From a virus, in IMG/VR virus record IMGVR_UViG_3300002933_000997, positions 1 to 25,890 of that record: a DNA stretch of 25,890 nucleotides. One strand, written 5' to 3'. This document shows positions 15,001 through 18,488 of this stretch, piece by piece. Position 1 is the stretch's first letter; each line of letters starts with the position of its first letter. Position numbers and translations under genes: made by a program. The notes under the pieces are model-generated. The model did no database searches. It saw only the letters and a program-made list of their open reading frames with translations, and was not told the origin of the DNA.

Positions 15001-16536
15001 GCGATTACGCAAGGTAGCCTAGCGACGAATGCTAACTACACCGTCAGTTTTGTTGATGGAACCTTAAGTATTACCCCGCGTGGTCCTTGGACTGGTCCTG
15101 GTCCATGGCCTGGCCCTGGTCCTGCACCACAGGCTTTGGCCGTATCTGCGACTGCTAATACAAAAGTATATGGCTCTAATGATCCAAGTTTGGCTTACAC
15201 CGTAGCCGGATTGGTTAATGTCACCTTGGCCAATGGCGTGGTCATCAATGACACGGCAGCCATCGTATTTGGTAGCACTAATGTATTGCGAGCAGGCACC
15301 AGTGCTGCCGGTGTTGCGCTAAGCCTTGCGGATGAGCAAGTGGCTAGCTACACCATTAATAAAGGCTCATTAGCTCTGCAAAACTCGAACTATGGCTCAA
15401 GCTTTGCATATAACAGCGCTCAATTTACGATCACACCAAAGGTTGTGACTGGTGCCAGCATTGTTGCTGACAATAAAACAAAGATGTATGGTACTAATGA
15501 ACCTGCCTTAACCTTTACCGCAAGTGCGCCAGCAGGCACCTTTGTTGTTGCTACGGTCGATGGCATCGCAATTAATGATTCTGCCGCTAATGTATTTACT
15601 GGTCAGTTGACGCGTGCACAAGTCAATACACTTGCAGGAGAGCAGGTCACGCCAGCAGGTTATGCGATTACTCAAGGTTCAGTAGCTGGCTCTGGAAATT
15701 ACTCCGGCTTTACATACACACCAGGAGTGCTGACAATTACCCCACGCCGTGCTTGGAATCCTGTTACAGATGGTCCTTGGATTGGGCCTGGACCAGCACC
15801 GCTTCCTTTAACCGTAACGGCTGTCCCTGCGACCAAAATGTTTGGTGCTGCAGATCCGGCCTTTGCTTATACCGTGACCGGCTTAGTTAGCGTGACATTG
15901 GCCAATGGAGTGGTCATAGCCGATACTCCAGCTAATACATTTACTGGTGCTTTATCTCGCATTTCTGGTGAGAATTCTGGTGGAATTTACGCAATCACGC
16001 AGGGTAGCCTGTTGCAGAATGCGAATTACTCATCCATGGTGTACGTCCCATCTACATTGACGATTGGACTCGCCCCACAAACTATCAACAATATGGCCGT
16101 TGTTCAGCAACAAGTTGCTCAAGAATTTGTCCAGGATCGTCCAACTGATCGTATCAAAAAAGGTGAATTGATCTACGTGCGCGATAAAGACGACTTGAAG
16201 CAGTATATGCAGGCTATTGAAGTGCCATCATCAGGTGCATTCAAGTTCCCGGTGCCTGATCAAATCATTCAAGACTTGATTAATCTATCGGGTGAGAATG
16301 TGCCATCGACTCAGCAAGCTAGTGGCTATAAGCTGTTGTTATTGCCAAAAGGCAGTCGCCTGGTTGTTACTCTCCCTGATGGTGCTGCATTGCCGGCTGG
16401 CATTCAATACGATGCAGGAAGCAAGAACTTCACAGTGCCTAAGCTTGGCGAAGTAACGTTGCCACTATCTGTAAAAGTGACCTTAATGCGTGGTAACAAG
16501 GTATTAAGTCAGAAGATTATGGTGGTTACTAAGTAA
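1..16536 (+). CDS. Giant MBG/YDG-repeat adhesin (5' end outside window)
   Basis: The frame is open from the first base to a TAA at 16534-16536, about 5,511 residues, so the true start lies to the left; a TTG at 241 is only an internal codon. Residues 1 to about 870 are a Ser/Thr/Gly/Asn-rich, beta-helix-like part typical of filamentous-haemagglutinin-type exoproteins. From about residue 880 to 5360 there are roughly forty units of about 100 residues, opening with strands such as LTITANAQTKVYGTNDPTL (MBG type) or TKVYDGTT (YDG type) and often containing GEQVGSYAITQG. The last 154 residues (16072-16533) are non-repetitive and more charged. No secretion (TPS) domain, signal peptide or autotransporter barrel is visible, so the export route depends on the missing N-terminus. 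The family is known for large extracellular adhesins; role in attachment or biofilm is inferred. An HTH gene follows after 18 nt. The frame has no interruption despite heavy repetition. Confidence 0.9.
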   Translation, partial: VNFSKPNTSTGTQTITYDTRTGNATSQITTGSFTYNATGATQKVNYVEESNGSNLTIGNSAASSIALSGYILVDNTNSGALTPSTTPTTTNMTTSAGVTAQGALTAGDYISLSGINNSATVAAVALGATTLTVTNASTATTAISVIGMHNSANKGNTGITSTGAITDNANGGGILFKSNADISQTGAVTVAANTSGTASSIVYDTTTGNLNSSITSGALTLTGGVSASNTAINFVEKTAGAQITVGAVSMPGYILLDNTYGGTAGAGGTPTTGFINQGNSSTLATAATGVTVGGTLTSGTYAGTNAITISGVTSGPTTAYGANIANALSAPTGNINITGTGTNNSGVYSGANITSTLGSVNVIGNSITGGGTSAVNFLAASNITAGGDINITGTVLDTSSSGSGIVFQGLVAPSAQKIVAGGAINVTGYSFNSTAANQSRGVLTNGEVYFKSGGNMTISASAPSATATANVATYLNNIVTNVGGNFVIQGATTGNVTNASGAVIPNTATPSPGSAATGQNHGIYIVNSASYTVGSTTYTGMNAAGNMSLTGTGNTGYGIYIFGAPPLTSTNGNITLTGASTSLMGVSNTGAITAQSGSVNIVGTATTDKAVLNTGVISATSGVTITGTGNLGVAAGTAGLVQASGAITNTGAGGVTVTSTGNTTTGAITDSGSGGISITGGRTVAAGTATNGTITAVGTLTNTGGGVISLSMAQPTSATGGAIETAAGVVNASPSAGQAVASVSSNVSYGNIGGVMGAVNAATVNSVNYRAYTQGIGVTLKASYTQPYGTAYNSVLAKDWLQNPAYATVTVTGSANFGAPTITAAQAQASLIFAGTIGSASNSNLVQTATNLDGTTNILSTLGNVVTTVGAGNTYTITPKALTITGTQLSSTYNGVSTYETVANAGYTISGLVTNFNTGTVASPVTGSATGDAVSSVTHVIKTGATVLSNTAIAQACATTNCYTDAVSAALGTGLSNYTIAYVSGTFNVSKAALTITQGNSTGTYSGSAQTFTPSYSVSGILGADSVSSLSTNTQTGTNAGSYTGTISGATGTGLSNYTIAYTPGTLTINGIPVYVTAANDTKVYGSSITGGAITYNSSGVSTNPASTAYTVTGLLAGNSISGLTLTSLGGQISAGVGSSPYSIVPSAATISGSGSGNYTVYYNNGTMTVTPKPITITANAVTTPVYGTSSTLSQTAYTVTGGLVGVDAITSLAIKYGTGSGAGTSVPGTVNAGTYAGALVPSSASGTGGFNSTNYTISYAAGSLTVNPLSLTITASAQTGATYGTAYSLGSSAYTQSIATLPNGDALSGVTLQSGGVNLVPGTTNAGTYTITPSAATLSSGIAANYNIIYATGTLTVGKASLTITPNAVSTTYNGTTLDNTTYSDAIANYSVAGYKNTDSSANTPVTLTGAMTFTSSGQSTVTNAATYTYAVGTLAGTSTNTNYNIVWANAPNNTYVINKALATVVATKPYDGTTTFAASTLTITGVGSEKLSASAGTGLANSANVVGVSSLVTSGYTLANGTSGTIGLAANYILPSSTSSVTITPLTLTASISGAAQTKVYDTTSTANLTAGSCSVSPCTAGNGVTLSGSNATSGSFTIGGFVAGEGAYITTATGNYINATSGLATPNVTLNAAAVTAGSQANAVKAVIAPSNIVALSNTTLSNYVLPSAAISATNATITAAALGVSANSYSMFTGGTTPTAVAGVSVTSASPSAPANPGATSLSAQVTGLLGADSVSVSLPLPGTFSSASGGTYTLTPTIASGITAGNYSITPTTGVLSVVGNRDLVISAGNATYVYGTVTASNLATSATPVVQYCAATSGSCAGSVINLTVATTATPNIWSATSTTGGIYNFTISVATPGYSTGGFAKVGSYAATASNNQVIHVDTTTVVNTYYVAGTVAVTPLTVTPVNNQVPSKVYDATTALTMTPLTTSGMALAGDVLSMTGTAAYNSKNAGTNVGYTISNLALGSADAANYVLSTNTLAGTNGTITPAPLTVAGLSANNKVYDTTNAATISSAGQALAGVFGGDTVSISSTGSYSGTFSQVDAANGLTVTPKTSTVGGLTVMSGVTLTGTDSGNYYVAGPSTALAANITPVPVSLTGTRVYNGTTAFSASSLTVTGIAGQTLVLGGSETANSANVGVANTLSSTSGLTLANGTTGTIGLASNYTLVGASSAISITPAAITVSAADVTKTYDGTNTATSTPVVISGTLYNNASNSGTKDALSGGTFAYTNPNVGSGNKTVTVSGVLASDGNSGANYTISYVNNTTSTITAKSISVTALAQTKSYGTSDPTLTYTVAGLASTDSLLVMTGNLLRQGTTAPNVASSITYEQVGTYPIAIGSLSAGSNYTISSFTPANLTITKYATNALTVTANAQTKVYGTNDPTLTYVTTGLPASLTADGLTWTDTAATAVTGSLIRAGMTAPGVAPNATPEAVGTYAITNTYATSPLVSTNYNISYVGANLTITAAPLTVSAANKTKSYATNDPALTFNNPVGLINATVDGVAIADTSSVLTGSLVRAQARTLAGEQVATSPYAITQGTLAVTGGNYNLAFTPGTLTITPYAGTISVSAVNNQKGYGSSDPALTYTVSGLANVILSNGVVINDTLKPTSFFAGNVARAAGESMGTYAIGVGSLALNSGAGANYSWTPTNPATFTAATFTINPATLYVIVADNGKFVFQSDPTPLTTVVYSGFVNGDTSTTAAGLVAPTLTRVSAGNNTVGTYAITASGASATNYIIVYQYTQGVTSGNPTGTNSNFYVAGSNDLLISPAPATAVYGTANANINLGKPVVQTCLSPCAAPTDIVTLNYTGTSNGTLSYADPAKGSGGVSFALSTNYDSTTPALRNVDAYTLTPSGISQISNSAGGNNYQSVFGLGSSLSITPAPITITTTNVTKVYDGTTAATSAMGASAINVATGTTSTGIYSDVISGGNFVYASPNVCSGTCIVSVSNAAISGTSVVNALPNYSITYVDNTTSTITQAALTITANAQTKMYGTNDPTLTYTVSGLAASDTVTSVMSGSLTRVLSGTLAGEQVNTSTGYAILQGTLAANANYSTSYVSSVLKITPRAIWTGPGAWPGPGPAPAPVTVTAVDQTKVYGSNDPSLAYTVTGLVSVTLANGVVINDTAASVFTGGLLRAGTSAPGVATGIASEQVGSYAIANNSGTAPLALNAGAQANYGLAANGFVYNAGTLTITLNAATINIVAANKTKSYATNDPALTYTVNATNGSLVNAIVDGVLINDTAATVTSGTLTRAQYGTLAGEQVTTAGYAITQGSVVAAANYASSTFTPAILTITPYATPITITADAKTKSYATNDPSLTYAVAGLVSGVVVDGVAITDTAANTMSGSLLRAGTSAPGVATSALSENVGTYLIAQGTVAPNANYTATYTSANLTITPYATPLTVTANNQTMVYGSSGMPILTYGVTGLVNGSVVDGVTLSNNSASVFTGNLSTTATAYNGTAASASNVGNYPIAVGTLALNTGEGANYTFVAANNFNAGTLSVTPAPLTIAVADNGKFVFQTDAQVQASATQISPVVYSGFVNGDALGALKSGSTLTEPTVVRTSAGNGVAGSYAITASGASASNYSITYQYTQGVSASTPNGTNSNFIIAGPYDVLIEAKPTTVMYGTSSVTYTRPVVTYCTSCSSSASVVTLTGTNVGNNWTFADNLSVSGGITFTLGSSYSTAAVATRSVGDYPIAPSNVAPITNATGGTNYNNLYKVDSVLTVTPAPISITTANVTKPYDGLTTTVGAAPITTAGTQTYFGDTLSGGTFTYTSASAGAGNKVVTPDLVAIQNGASNVASNYVVTYVNNTSSTITPAALTITANAQSKLYGTNDPLLSYVVTGLASTDTISSALTGGLLRTGTSAPNVATSLTSENVGSYAIGQGSLIANSNYVLTYNGANLTITPITTNVVVTANNNTKVYGVNDPTLTSTAPALLTGVVVDGLTINDTVSSVFTGNILRAGTSAPGIATGLASEQVGSYAISQGTLALPANSNYSSFSFVPATFTITPKPAGINVVADNKTKMYATNDPALTYTASLATGSALVNGTVDGIAITDTFSNIFTGAITRALVATLPGEQVGSYAITQGSLASPNYAGINYTPGVLTITPRGPWTGPGAWPGPGPAPQALTVVADNQTKSYATNDPTLSYTVTGLASVTLANGVVINDTAASALTGSVTRSLYGTVAGEQVNTTSGYAITQGTLTQNANYMPLVFTPAVLTITPYATPIVVTAAAKTKSYGTNDPSLTYTVAGLVNGVSVDGVTLIDTSSTALTGNLVRAGTSAPNVATSIASEQVGSYVINQGTVYASNYNITYNSANLTITPYATPLAVVANAQTKVYGTSDPSLTYSVSALPNILNADGLTWTDTVANSITGGLIRAGTSAPNVATSLASEQVGSYVINQGTLDAANYNLVYTPANLTITPAVVTVTANSATKSYGTSDPALTYTTSGILSGVVVDGVTINDSSAIMSGSLGRAGYGTVAGEQVGTYATTIGGVNAGANYSTLLIPSTLTITPYAGTITVTADNKTMVYGSSSLPSLTYTPTGIPSSFSVDGVTWSDAAGSVLTGLPTTAATAFNGTAGSASNVGTYAINPSAVALTAGAGANYRTPTYVNGTLTVTQAPLTIAVADNGKFVFQTDAEVQASATQISPVAYSGFVNGDALGSLKTGSALTQPTVVRATGATAGTYNITATGASASNYSINYLYTNAGNTASTFTIAGPYDLLIKASTNSIVYGTANSSVTYGAPTASYCTTCTGPSSIVSLTGSHTGNNWTFTDGLSIPGGVSFTLSSSYDSTNAAARNVGVYAVSTSNVVPVTTTGAVNYNHVYSVDGLMTVTPLAIVVTATNAAKVYDGTNGVSTATTVPAATLTNTSNALAYSDALSGGSFVYADPNAGAGNKTVNISGVSTVNGLVDVSGNYTITYAPNTTSTITPAALTITANNQTKMYGTNDPSLTYVVTGLAATDSVSSVVTGGLLTRANAASLAGEQVGSYAITQGSLATNANYTVSFVDGTLSITPRGPWTGPGPWPGPGPAPQALAVSATANTKVYGSNDPSLAYTVAGLVNVTLANGVVINDTAAIVFGSTNVLRAGTSAAGVALSLADEQVASYTINKGSLALQNSNYGSSFAYNSAQFTITPKVVTGASIVADNKTKMYGTNEPALTFTASAPAGTFVVATVDGIAINDSAANVFTGQLTRAQVNTLAGEQVTPAGYAITQGSVAGSGNYSGFTYTPGVLTITPRRAWNPVTDGPWIGPGPAPLPLTVTAVPATKMFGAADPAFAYTVTGLVSVTLANGVVIADTPANTFTGALSRISGENSGGIYAITQGSLLQNANYSSMVYVPSTLTIGLAPQTINNMAVVQQQVAQEFVQDRPTDRIKKGELIYVRDKDDLKQYMQAIEVPSSGAFKFPVPDQIIQDLINLSGENVPSTQQASGYKLLLLPKGSRLVVTLPDGAALPAGIQYDAGSKNFTVPKLGEVTLPLSVKVTLMRGNKVLSQKIMVVTK
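49..795 (+). repeat. Two copies of a ~186-residue unit in the N-terminal part of the adhesin
   Basis: Copy A begins at 49 (YDTRTGNATSQITTG) and ends near 240 (GYILVDNTNSGA). Copy B begins at 607 (YDTTTGNLNSSITSG) and ends near 795 (GYILLDNTYGGTAGA). Both carry a NYVEES/NFVEKT motif and an LTIG/ITVG strand in the same order. The start-to-start distance is 558 nt and the end-to-end distance 549 nt, an in-frame 3-residue difference. Copy A is next to the window edge, so the array may continue upstream. Confidence 0.7.
8014..10539 (+). repeat. Adhesin super-repeat 1
   Basis: The module order is: a unit opening VADNGKFVFQSD (8014); a unit opening DLLISPAPATAVYGTAN with a Cys-rich start (about 8308); a YDG unit (8671); one MBG unit (8962); a Trp/Pro/Gly linker (9217-9273); and four further MBG units. 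The same leading order recurs at 10540 and 13894, which defines it as a higher-order repeat. Confidence 0.75.
9217..9273 (+). other. Trp/Pro/Gly linker 1 in the adhesin
   Basis: This segment encodes RAIWTGPGAWPGPGPAPAP, placed exactly between the end of one MBG unit (ILKITP-like) and the first strand of the next (VTVTAVDQTKVYG). It differs sharply in composition from the Thr/Ala/Asn-rich units and probably forms a stiff extended hinge. Confidence 0.75.
10540..13893 (+). repeat. Adhesin super-repeat 2
   Basis: It opens with VADNGKFVFQTDAQVQASAT (about 10545), followed by a DVLIEAKPTTVMYGT unit with YCTSC (about 10861), a YDG unit (about 11212), three MBG units, the linker RGPWTGPGAWPGPGPAP (12355-12405), and five MBG units. 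It is about 830 nt longer than super-repeat 1 because it contains extra MBG units. Confidence 0.75.
12355..12405 (+). other. Trp/Pro/Gly linker 2 in the adhesin
   Basis: It encodes RGPWTGPGAWPGPGPAP between two MBG units and is almost identical at protein level to the linkers at 9217 and 15079. It is preceded by the usual closing strand LTITP. Confidence 0.75.
15079..15129 (+). other. Trp/Pro/Gly linker 3 in the adhesin
   Basis: It encodes RGPWTGPGPWPGPGPAP between two MBG units. The Ala of linkers 1 and 2 is replaced by Pro; the other residues match linker 2. Confidence 0.75.
15745..15810 (+). other. Divergent Trp/Pro/Gly linker 4 in the adhesin
   Basis: It encodes RRAWNPVTDGPWIGPGPAPLP, a variant carrying a five-residue change in its first half but keeping the two Trp residues and the GPGPAP end. 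It precedes the final MBG unit. Confidence 0.65.
16072..16533 (+). other. Unique C-terminal domain of the adhesin
   Basis: The last 154 residues leave the repeat pattern. They start with Gln-rich QQQVAQEFVQDRPTDRIKKG, contain many charged residues, and end in beta-rich VTLPLSVKVTLMRGNKVLSQ. No membrane anchor, LPXTG-like signal or beta-barrel ending is visible. This could be an adhesive tip, a capping domain or a secretion-related domain; which one cannot be told from the sequence. Confidence 0.55.
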
Positions 16537-16554
16537 CTGCCATAAAGGGCTTAG

Positions 16555-16842
16555 ATGGATTTATTAAATTCTCCTAAGCATTTTAGGGCGCTGGGCAGGC
16601 AGCTCAAAGAAGCACGTGAATCACAAGGCCATAATCTGGCTATCCTTGCTGGCCAATGCAATCTCTCCGTAGTGCAGCTAACGGCAATAGAGCGGGGCGA
16701 TACTCTTGCATTTGCCCGCTCACAATCGAGTCTTCTGGTGGCAATACAAGCTTATGCGAAGGTATTGGGCGTTAGTCTTGATAGTTTTGAGCAAAACTTA
16801 GATGACGAAATTCAGATACCTGAATTTCTGAGAAAGAAGTAA
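16555..16842 (+). CDS. Small XRE-type helix-turn-helix protein
   Basis: This 95-residue protein has one recognisable domain, an XRE/Cro-type helix-turn-helix at about residues 10-76 (LGRQLKEARESQGHNLAIL, then SVVQLTAIERGD), with a short acidic tail ending FLRKK. It should be a cytoplasmic DNA-binding regulator. The start is supported by AAAGGG at 16544-16549, five nt before the ATG. It begins 18 nt after the adhesin stop, and its TAA shares a base with the next gene's ATG, so the three genes look like one operon. Control of the adhesin or of surface properties is plausible but inferred. It is too short for the membrane regulator RodZ, whose N-terminal HTH it resembles in form, and it has no membrane segment. 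Confidence 0.75.
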   Translation: MDLLNSPKHFRALGRQLKEARESQGHNLAILAGQCNLSVVQLTAIERGDTLAFARSQSSLLVAIQAYAKVLGVSLDSFEQNLDDEIQIPEFLRKK

Positions 16843-17408
16843 TGAGACTTGCTTGGTTTCAGCTTTGTATCACTTTGCTGCTAGGTACTATGAGCTCCAA
16901 TCTTTGGGCGCTTCAAAAGACGGTGATTGGAGATTGGGTGGTGCAGACTTCTCCTGGGTCTATTGAAGCATCTACAAGTGCAGGCACAACTTCGCTTGGT
17001 ATGTATTGCCAGGCAGATCAGTGTATGTTTTATCTTCATGACAACTTAAGGTGTCGGCCAGGCAGTAAATCCCCCATATTAATGAGTGGCCTTGGCAATG
17101 CCGCATCACTCACAATTCAATGCGCCCAAATCAATGGGGTGCTCTTTCAGATTCTTGAGCCGTTTAATGCGGTTTTAAATGAGGTAAAGCGGGGCGGAAT
17201 AGTCAGCTTTGCTGTCCCCCTGCAGAATGCATCTTTTGGGGTTTCTCGCTTTAGCTTGGATGGGGGTTTTGAGGCCGTTAGGCAAGCATTACACGAGGCT
17301 GGTAATGCAAAGCAAGTGCCATCAAACCCCATTACACCACGTGTGCCACCTGTTCAGCCGACACAGCCAGTGCCGGGATCAAAACGGCTTCAAGACATCA
17401 TGATCTAA
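16842..17408 (+). CDS. Secreted IalB-like (invasion-associated locus B) protein
   Basis: This 188-residue protein starts with a signal peptide (about residues 1-23, hydrophobic, ending NLWA), so it is exported. The mature part has the layout of the IalB family: an early GDW motif (residues 30-32), Cys56 and Cys61 in MYCQADQC, further Cys71 and Cys94, a strand-rich middle, and an ending FSLDGGFEAVRQAL like the family's C-terminal helix. Residues 160-180 form a Pro-rich tail. IalB proteins are small periplasmic or outer-membrane-associated proteins of poorly defined function, first tied to erythrocyte invasion in Bartonella. The start codon overlaps the upstream stop as TAATG, indicating translational coupling. 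The assignment rests on pattern and not on a search. It converges with the isomerase gene 17 nt away, and no clear hairpin terminator is visible between them. Confidence 0.6.
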   Translation: MRLAWFQLCITLLLGTMSSNLWALQKTVIGDWVVQTSPGSIEASTSAGTTSLGMYCQADQCMFYLHDNLRCRPGSKSPILMSGLGNAASLTIQCAQINGVLFQILEPFNAVLNEVKRGGIVSFAVPLQNASFGVSRFSLDGGFEAVRQALHEAGNAKQVPSNPITPRVPPVQPTQPVPGSKRLQDIMI

Positions 17409-17425
17409 AAACTTGATTGCTACAG

Positions 17426-18256
17426 TTACTGAGTAATCTTGGCACGTCCCCGAAGGTCTTTTACTGTCTCAACCAAGTATTGCTGAACAAATGCTTGGCG
17501 TAATTGCGGTTTGGATTCTTCAAATCCTGGTAGCTTGTAGTTGCGCTTGTCATCTAGCTTAATAATGGCCCAGCCGCCTTGCACTTGAATGGGGCTGTTA
17601 TAGATTGCCCCTTTACCCAGTTTAGAAACTAGTTGTTGTAACTCAGGACTGAGTTGACCCGGGAATAACCATCCCAATTGGCCGCCATTACTCTTGGCTC
17701 CATCGGCAATAGAGTATTGCTGGGCTAATTTCCCAAAAAGCTCGCCTTTATTGATGCGACTTATGAGATCCAAAGCATCAGATTCATTGGCGACAATAAT
17801 TTGGCTGACTCGGTATTGATAGCCTGAGGTAGCATCGCCGGTAAGCTTACGTTGGCGATCATATTCTTGGCGCAGCTGAGCATCAGTAATAGGGGATTGC
17901 TTGAAGTGATTTTCTACTAAAGCCTGTATCAGCAGGGTTTGGCGCAGTTGGGTGTATTGATCGTCTAAATCAAGACCTTTTTCAAGGTCCTTACGTTCAG
18001 CCTGTTGGGCCAGGAGTTCACGATTAATCAACTCATCTTTTAAAGCTTTTTGTAGTTCAGGGGTATTTTTTTGCCCTTGGGCTACAGCTGCTTTGATATT
18101 AAGATCGAGCAAGCCCTTTGTGAGCATCGTGTTATTCACGATGGCAAAAAAGTTGATATTTGAGGTGCTTGAATTACTGGATTCGGAAGCGGCAATTACG
18201 CTATAAGAATTGCTCAATAGGGCGGCGCAAGCAAGGCCAAAGAGATGTTTTTTCAT
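17426..18256 (-). CDS. Exported parvulin-type peptidyl-prolyl cis-trans isomerase
   Basis: I take the ATG at 18256, giving 276 residues, because it begins a good signal peptide (MKKHLFGLACAALL...SVIAA). The frame stays open to 18391, but that extension is not signal-like. An N-terminal helical SurA/PrsA-like chaperone part spans about residues 35-140 (many Leu/Gln/Lys, DELINRELLAQQAERKDLEKG). The parvulin rotamase domain is at about 147-236: YRVSQIIV, FGKLAQQYS, then GGQLGWLFPGQLSPEL and GGWAIIKLDDKR. A C-terminal helix follows (FEESKPQLRQAFVQQYLVE). Family members act in the periplasm, folding or escorting outer-membrane and secreted proteins; the short form resembles EpsD/PpiC-type proteins. 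Its closeness to the adhesin could mean help in adhesin export, but it is transcribed from the opposite strand. Confidence 0.85.
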   Translation of the reverse strand: MKKHLFGLACAALLSNSYSVIAASESSNSSTSNINFFAIVNNTMLTKGLLDLNIKAAVAQGQKNTPELQKALKDELINRELLAQQAERKDLEKGLDLDDQYTQLRQTLLIQALVENHFKQSPITDAQLRQEYDRQRKLTGDATSGYQYRVSQIIVANESDALDLISRINKGELFGKLAQQYSIADGAKSNGGQLGWLFPGQLSPELQQLVSKLGKGAIYNSPIQVQGGWAIIKLDDKRNYKLPGFEESKPQLRQAFVQQYLVETVKDLRGRAKITQ

Positions 18257-18262
18257 GAGTAA

Positions 18263-18268
18263 ATTATA
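18263..18268 (-). promoter_or_regulatory. Candidate -10 box (TATAAT) just before the isomerase start
   Basis: The minus strand reads TATAAT followed by only 6 nt and then the ATG at 18256. If this is a real -10 box, transcription would begin at or next to the ATG, giving a leaderless or nearly leaderless message; indeed no Shine-Dalgarno sequence is visible. The matching -35 region is poor. Confidence 0.3.
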
Positions 18269-18409
18269 AAGCTCTAAGCCATATTTCTTATGGATGCAGA
18301 GCATTAAATGCGTCAAAGGAGGTTCAATTATTTTTTTGGTGGGTGTGTGCAAATCAGGGTAATTAGCGCTGCCAACGGTTAGGTTATCCATCAGGATATA
18401 GCTGACGAT

Positions 18410-18430
18410 CAGCGGTCTATAGATCCGTTG
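18410..18430 (+). other. tRNA-Lys anticodon-arm-like core site (site 1)
   Basis: The arms CAGCGGT and TCCGTTG flank a 7-nt centre CTATAGA. Compared with the tRNA-Lys gene read in its own sense, 17 of 21 bases agree, including all of TCCGTTG and CAGCGG. It lies on the opposite strand relative to the tRNA, 58 nt before the endonuclease-like gene. It could be a recombinase core site, a scar, or chance. Confidence 0.4.
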
Positions 18431-18449
18431 CCCTAAAGGCTATTAGGTG

Positions 18450-18478
18450 TTGTCCATTGCTCTTGGCCTTGGTATATA
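18450..18478 (+). promoter_or_regulatory. Candidate promoter of the endonuclease-like gene
   Basis: TTGTCC at 18450-18455 and TATATA at 18473-18478 are 17 nt apart, with four of six matches each to the sigma-70 consensus. The -10 end lies 10 nt before the ATG at 18489, and there is no evident Shine-Dalgarno sequence, so the leader would be very short. Confidence 0.3.
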
Positions 18479-18488
18479 TTAATCAATC

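Larger units (their letters stand above)
2641..16080 (+). repeat. Tandem MBG/YDG domain array in the adhesin
   Basis: About 44 successive units of roughly 270-350 nt can be counted by their opening strand (hydrophobic-Thr-hydrophobic-Thr) followed six to ten residues later by Tyr-Gly or Tyr-Asp/Asn-Gly. Up to about 6550 the units are diverse and often YDG-like or YNG-like. From about 6838 onward the canonical TK-YGTNDP form dominates. Similarity is much clearer at protein than at DNA level, with extensive synonymous variation, so this is an old, selected array and not a recent expansion. Confidence 0.85.
13894..16080 (+). repeat. Adhesin super-repeat 3 (shorter)
   Basis: It opens with VADNGKFVFQTDAEVQASAT, nearly identical to super-repeat 2 over about 50 residues. 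Then come DLLIKASTNSIVYGT with YCTTC (about 14191), a YDG unit (about 14545), one MBG unit, a linker (15079-15129), two MBG units, a second linker (15745-15810) and one last MBG unit. It leads into the unique C-terminal domain. Confidence 0.75.

Noticed and set aside
2641-16080. Tandem repeats as a CRISPR array or satellite DNA
   Set aside because: The periodicity is carried by an uninterrupted protein frame with unit lengths of about 300 nt; there are no short identical repeats with unique spacers.
18257-18391. 45-residue N-terminal extension of the isomerase
   Set aside because: The extension is not signal-like and would bury the obvious signal peptide starting MKKHLFG.
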